Assembly: GCA_003241285.1 (NCBI GenBank)
Contig: QFOT01000077.1
Location: forward strand, 1 to 9,642
DNA from: Micavibrio aeruginosavorus
Lineage (GTDB): Bacteria; Pseudomonadota; Alphaproteobacteria; Micavibrionales; Micavibrionaceae
Direction: 5' to 3'
Length of the DNA stretch: 9,642 nt
Shown: positions 6,682 through 9,642 of the stretch, piece by piece
How the letters are laid out: each line of letters begins with the position of its first letter
Numbering within the stretch: position 1 is the stretch's first letter
The notes under the pieces: generated by a model
Database searches by the model: none
Told to the model about the DNA's origin: nothing
The model's input: the letters and a program-made list of their open reading frames with translations, nothing else
Made by a program: the position numbers and the translations under genes

Positions 6682-8337
6682 CTAAATCATCTCTTTTTGC
6701 AGTGCCCATTTAATCTGGGTAGTTTCCGTTTTGATGCAGGTGCTCAAAACCAATTGACGTGTTTTAACCGGCTTGGCGCCAGAACCGAGGTAAATGCTGT
6801 TTTCGAGAGATAATTTCGCGCCGACACAGGAAAATTTCCACCCCGCGCCCGATGGCAGCCTTAAAATTACTTCTTCTCCGTCTTTTATAACGGTCGCCAG
6901 TACGCGCGGATGCAAGTGAAACCGTGCAATAGCTGGCATCGCATGGGTTGGAATAATTTCGGCGGTGAGTGTATCTTCACCGCGCAAATCAAGACCCTGA
7001 TCTCCCAGATATATCCGGCGGCGATGGGAAATACCGTTGATCGAAACATAGGCATTATGAGTCGCATCCAATAAGCAATGCTCCCGGCTTTCATTACGCA
7101 TCACCTTTATTTTGCCGTGGCGCCGCGCGATGTGACCGTCAGATTTAAAATCATGCGCCGGGCGGTCATCAAGAGTAAGGGCGGTATGCGCCGCCGTATG
7201 GCGGAGCACCTGCTGCCATTCAAATGCGGATGGATGTCCGCCGCAATTGACGAAAATGCGTTCCTTGCCATAGGCGAATTCGAAAGAAAGCGGCGATGAA
7301 TGCATCGTCATGTCACAAGGCGAATCTGCAATCGACGCCGTATCCAGCATTAAAAGCGAACGTCCGAGCTGTACGCGCTCAAAACCGGCTTCCGGCAAGG
7401 ATTTCATCGCCTTTCCGACACTTGCGCTTTGTGTTTGCAGCGCGTCCATCAGGGTGATGTCACCTTCCTGACCGCCATGGAAAAGCGCCAGTTTTTTATC
7501 GGCATAGCGGAAAAAGCGCAGCGCCTGACCGGCCCGGTCAATCGCATGCTGGATAATTTCCGGCACCGGCAAGCTGGCGCGATTGAGGCCGCAGCGCAAA
7601 TCAAGAAGGATTTGCAAAGTATCGGCGAGCGCTTTGGGTGAGCGCGAGGCATGGGAGCCGTCGCTTAAAATCTGCTGCGGGATTTCAGCCAGTATGATTT
7701 CAAAAGCCTGCAAGATCCAGCTCTCGCGGCCCGGGAAAGAAAATCCGGCAAAGGCCAATCCTTTGGCGGCCTTCAACAGCGCCACACCTTTGAGCGATCC
7801 GGGAAGCGCGCGGGATAAATGCTTCGCCTGCTTGGTGAGCGATGCATAATAGCGCGCTTGAAAATCTTCGTCGGCACTGCCGCAGAAAAAATCATAGAAA
7901 GACAGCCAGTAAGAAATACGCTCACCGATAATATCCGCTCTCCAGATATCCGCATCCCAGCGGTCGTAATCGCCGATCCAGCCATCGACCATATGACGAG
8001 CCAGTTTTCTTGCCTGATCACCGCCTGCCGCACGCAAGTCGCGCAGAAAAGAGAATTCATGGCATTTCAATCTTAAATGCGGATGATCTTCCGCTTCAAA
8101 CCAGAAATCGCCAGAGAAGGCGAGCGTCGATCCTTCGCATTTGAAAAGGCCGCGGCATAAAGCGCGCCCGTTTTCCGCATCGCCCGGCCATGGGTCGATC
8201 ATCTTCACTGCAATAGCGGAAGGCGCTTCGCCGCTCGACAATAACCAGTGGTAGAATTTGGAGGAGTGGGCGGCTGTCGATGTCGCGCGTTTTAAATCAT
8301 GGATGAGGGCAATAGGCTTTTCCGCGATAGCGATCAT
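6682..8337 (-). CDS. Heparinase II/III-family protein
   Basis: The 551-residue product resembles the alphaproteobacterial heparinase II/III-like proteins encoded near rsmB and purH. The N-terminal half (about 80-290) is alpha-helical in character and includes DGSHASRSP (226-234) and RFFRYADKKLALFHGG (274-289). The C-terminal half is the beta-rich heparinase II/III-type region, with a GFERVQLGRSLLMLDTA segment (318-334), HSSPLSFEF (346-354), IFVNCGGH (361-368), RHTAAHTALTLDD (379-391) and ARFHLHPRV (471-479). Characterised relatives are polysaccharide lyases, but for this clade the substrate is unknown. No signal peptide is visible at the N-terminus, which is odd for a lyase acting on external glycan. 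It overlaps rpe by one base (TGATG) and runs directly into the EAL-like gene, so the three are probably co-translated. The family call is firm; enzymatic activity is not shown. Confidence 0.88.
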   Translation of the reverse strand: MIAIAEKPIALIHDLKRATSTAAHSSKFYHWLLSSGEAPSAIAVKMIDPWPGDAENGRALCRGLFKCEGSTLAFSGDFWFEAEDHPHLRLKCHEFSFLRDLRAAGGDQARKLARHMVDGWIGDYDRWDADIWRADIIGERISYWLSFYDFFCGSADEDFQARYYASLTKQAKHLSRALPGSLKGVALLKAAKGLAFAGFSFPGRESWILQAFEIILAEIPQQILSDGSHASRSPKALADTLQILLDLRCGLNRASLPVPEIIQHAIDRAGQALRFFRYADKKLALFHGGQEGDITLMDALQTQSASVGKAMKSLPEAGFERVQLGRSLLMLDTASIADSPCDMTMHSSPLSFEFAYGKERIFVNCGGHPSAFEWQQVLRHTAAHTALTLDDRPAHDFKSDGHIARRHGKIKVMRNESREHCLLDATHNAYVSINGISHRRRIYLGDQGLDLRGEDTLTAEIIPTHAMPAIARFHLHPRVLATVIKDGEEVILRLPSGAGWKFSCVGAKLSLENSIYLGSGAKPVKTRQLVLSTCIKTETTQIKWALQKEMI

Positions 8338-9011
8338 CAGGCATCACCCCGCAAGCCTTGAATAGCGGAGGCGTAATTATCAGGACCGCCTTTAAATACG
8401 GCAGTTCCCGCAACCAGAACATCGGCCCCGGCATTGATGACCTGTTTCGCGGTTCCCATCGCCACACCGCCATCGACTTCCAGATCAATCGGACGATTTT
8501 GTAAATCGATTAATTTTCTGGCATCTGAAATTTTATCAAGTATAGGAATAAAGCTTTGCCCGCCAAAGCCCGGATTGACCGTCATAATCAAAACCATATC
8601 GACCAGATCCATCACATGCTTGATCGCATCAATCGGCGTCGCCGGATTTAATGACACACCAGCTTTTTTCCCAAGGCCGCGAATAATCTGCAAAGAACGG
8701 TGAAGATGAGTCGTGCCTTCGGCATGTACGGTAATAATATCGGCCCCGGCATCGGCGTAGTCTTTTAAGAATTGATCGACCGGCGAGATCATCAGGTGAA
8801 CGTCGAAAATCTTTATTGTGTGCGGACGGATGCATTTGATAACCGGAGGCCCGAACGTTAGATTGGGCACGAAATGCCCGTCCATTACGTCGATATGAAT
8901 ATAGTCTGCCCCGGCGGCGTCGATGGCGCGAACTTCTTCTCCCAGCTTGGAAAAATCGGCGGAAAGAATCGATGGCGCGATCCGAATATTAGACATATTT
9001 ATGGATTTCAT
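8337..9011 (-). CDS. rpe: Ribulose-phosphate 3-epimerase
   Basis: Rpe interconverts ribulose 5-phosphate and xylulose 5-phosphate in the pentose phosphate pathway. The 224-residue product is a complete TIM barrel with IAPSILSADF at 11-20. The metal and acid/base residues are His39 and Asp41 (YIHIDVMDG), His72 (DVHLM) and Asp180 (EVDGG). The phosphate-binding loop VNPGFGGQ is at 145-152 and the second phosphate site GTAVF at 202-206. ATG 8996 (residue 6, giving MSNIRIAPS) would give the more typical N-terminus; neither start has a clear ribosome site. The stop shares one base with the heparinase-like start (TGATG). In many Alphaproteobacteria rpe and rsmB are close together on the same strand; here a plus-strand gene sits between them. 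Confidence 0.97.
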   Translation of the reverse strand: MKSINMSNIRIAPSILSADFSKLGEEVRAIDAAGADYIHIDVMDGHFVPNLTFGPPVIKCIRPHTIKIFDVHLMISPVDQFLKDYADAGADIITVHAEGTTHLHRSLQIIRGLGKKAGVSLNPATPIDAIKHVMDLVDMVLIMTVNPGFGGQSFIPILDKISDARKLIDLQNRPIDLEVDGGVAMGTAKQVINAGADVLVAGTAVFKGGPDNYASAIQGLRGDA

Positions 9012-9020
9012 TAATCTGGG

Positions 9021-9070
9021 GGCGAATCGGGGGAAAACTCAGTTATCTATTTATAATATAAGGCGAATCG
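9021..9070. repeat. Direct repeat GGCGAATCG, two copies
   Basis: GGCGAATCG occurs at 9021-9029 and again at 9062-9070, 41 bases apart, in the rpe leader region. The second copy is part of a small palindrome, GGCGA-A-TCGCC (9062-9072). Paired sites like this may bind a regulator of rpe, but there is no family match I recognise. Confidence 0.4.
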
Positions 9071-9115
9071 CCGCGTCCAGAGTTTTTTATGGAATAATTA
9101 TATAGTTTTATTTGA

Positions 9116-9134
9116 CGTAATAATAATCATTATG
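9116..9134 (+). promoter_or_regulatory. Fur-box-like palindrome
   Basis: CGTAATAATAATCATTATG matches 15 of the 19 positions of the classical Fur box GATAATGATAATCATTATC, including the full ATAAT-C-ATTAT core. It ends 12 bases before the ATG of the small plus-strand gene, a position suited to repression, and overlaps a TTGACG hexamer (9112-9117). The surrounding DNA is AT-rich, so part of the match may be chance, and alphaproteobacterial Fur/Mur sites differ somewhat from the enteric consensus. Confidence 0.35.
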
Positions 9135-9146
9135 TAGGTATTTGCC

Positions 9147-9497
9147 ATGAGCTCAAAATCAAATTCCCCAGTGCCTACACTTTTGGCAATTTTTGCGCTT
9201 GCTGGTACGGCAGGCTATTATGTTACTCAATTAATTCCTTCAGATAACAATACATATACACATCAACAAACACGTGAAGAATTTCTTGAAGCAAATGGCT
9301 ATAGAAATATTCAAATGGCTGATTTTGCAAATTCAGACAAAAGCTGGATATTAAAAGATTGCCTCAAAGGCGAAACAAGCCAGCATTTTTCTGCCCAAAA
9401 TTCTATAGGGATTAGCGTACGAGGCATAACTTGCAAAAGCATATGGTCTCAAGAAATTAGAATAGTAGATATTCAACCTGTTAATGAGCCACAGTAA
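9147..9497 (+). CDS. Small membrane-anchored protein of unknown function
   Basis: I do not recognise a named family. The 116-residue product has a short polar N-terminus, one hydrophobic segment (about 10-30, TLLAIFALAGTAGYYV) and then a polar domain, so it is probably anchored in the inner membrane with the C-terminal part in the periplasm, or possibly secreted. Two cysteines (Cys72 and Cys96) could form a disulfide there. The layout of the domain (FLEANGY, a Cys, then VRGITC and IRI) resembles small phage and bacterial proteins that have a GY-x-I segment, two Cys and a terminal TIR-like strand; that likeness is from memory and weak. A plausible ribosome site AGG (9136-9138) lies eight bases before the ATG. 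A hand count of 9181-9480 gives 107 of 300 G+C (36%), clearly below the neighbours. With its opposite orientation, this suggests an insertion between rsmB and rpe. Confidence 0.7.
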   Translation: MSSKSNSPVPTLLAIFALAGTAGYYVTQLIPSDNNTYTHQQTREEFLEANGYRNIQMADFANSDKSWILKDCLKGETSQHFSAQNSIGISVRGITCKSIWSQEIRIVDIQPVNEPQ

Positions 9498-9642
9498 TCA
9501 ATTAACCCGCAAACGGCTGATAAAAAACCCGTCCATGCCGCCGAGATTTGATAAATGCGACGGGAATATCCGTACATCGCCATACTGCGTCAGGATATCA
9601 CCATAACCGCCAACCTCATTAGGCTGAATCGGCAATCTCTGC
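9498..9642 (-). CDS. rsmB: 16S rRNA (cytosine-967-C5)-methyltransferase RsmB, C-terminal fragment
   Basis: RsmB methylates C967 of 16S rRNA using S-adenosylmethionine. Only the last 47 codons and the TGA stop (9498-9500) are in the window; the gene continues past the right edge. The visible end reads QRLPIQPNE, then ILTQYGDVRIFPSHL, then GGMDGFFISRLRVN. The pattern of a GD-x-R-x-x-P-x-x-L segment followed by GGMDGFF-x-x-R at the extreme C-terminus is characteristic of RsmB and related RNA m5C methyltransferases. The catalytic cysteines are outside the window. Its stop codon directly abuts the stop of the small plus-strand gene with no bases between. Confidence 0.85.
   Translation of the reverse strand, partial: QRLPIQPNEVGGYGDILTQYGDVRIFPSHLSNLGGMDGFFISRLRVN

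Larger units (their letters stand above)
9012..9146. promoter_or_regulatory. Divergent AT-rich promoter region between rpe and the small gene
   Basis: This 135-base gap separates divergent genes and is much richer in A+T than the flanking core genes. Exact TATAAT -10 hexamers occur on the plus strand (9052-9057) and on the minus strand (9097-9102), and TATAGT on the plus strand (9101-9106). None has a good -35 at 16-18 bases. The rpe side carries two G5 runs (9018-9022, 9029-9033) and two copies of GGCGAATCG. A Fur-box-like sequence lies near the small gene. The exact promoters cannot be assigned from sequence. Confidence 0.5.

Noticed and set aside
7078..8076. Several plus-strand open frames opposite the heparinase-like gene
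   Set aside because: They are short, compositionally shadow-like and antisense to a continuous 551-residue reading frame.
9112..9140. TTGACG (9112-9117) as the -35 of a promoter for the small gene
   Set aside because: At 16-18 base spacing the only -10 options (such as TAGGTA) match the consensus poorly, so no promoter is called there.
9480..9506. Inverted repeat GTTAAT/ATTAAC spanning the small gene and rsmB ends as a terminator
   Set aside because: The arms are only 6 bp and AT-rich with a 15-base loop and no U-tract, so it is not a credible terminator.

Overview
The window reads as a stretch of an alphaproteobacterial chromosome. The order radA-cvpA-purF-SDR, the rsmB/rpe/heparinase II-III neighbourhood and the alphaproteobacterial character of Der and RsmB all point that way. 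Base composition is close to 50% GC by eye. I cannot name an order or genus from the sequence alone. It is densely coded: the largest gap between genes is 135 bases (9012-9146), and I see no tRNA, rRNA, insertion sequence or CRISPR array.

Layout. der (ribosome-assembly GTPase, + strand) comes first. It meets the minus-strand block tail to tail across a 61-base gap that holds a perfect 8-bp hairpin with a GAAA loop (1458-1477). Read in its own direction, the minus block runs rsmB (only the 3' end, 9498-9642), then a small plus-strand gene lying against the grain (9147-9497), then rpe, a heparinase II/III-family gene, an EAL-like gene, radA, cvpA, purF and a short-chain dehydrogenase (SDR). Two tightly packed translation units stand out. 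rpe-heparinase-EAL has a 1-base overlap followed by directly adjoining codons. cvpA-purF-SDR has two successive 8-base overlaps.

The functions are mostly housekeeping: ribosome biogenesis (Der, RsmB), pentose phosphate metabolism (Rpe), the first committed step of purine synthesis (PurF, with the membrane protein CvpA) and recombinational repair (RadA). The less ordinary parts are a compact, divergent EAL-domain protein coupled to the heparinase-like gene, and a low-GC (about 36%) membrane-anchored small protein between rsmB and rpe.

The most informative regulatory signal is in the 52-base gap upstream of radA. It contains GTTC-N7-GTTC, the direct-repeat operator recognised by alphaproteobacterial LexA, directly next to a -35/-10 pair whose predicted start falls on or within a few bases of the radA ATG. 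This suggests that radA is SOS-controlled and possibly transcribed as a leaderless mRNA. A second candidate operator, matching 15 of 19 positions of the classical Fur box, lies just upstream of the small plus-strand gene. I found no clear new multi-gene system; the window is mainly core genome with a few regulatory and small-protein curiosities.
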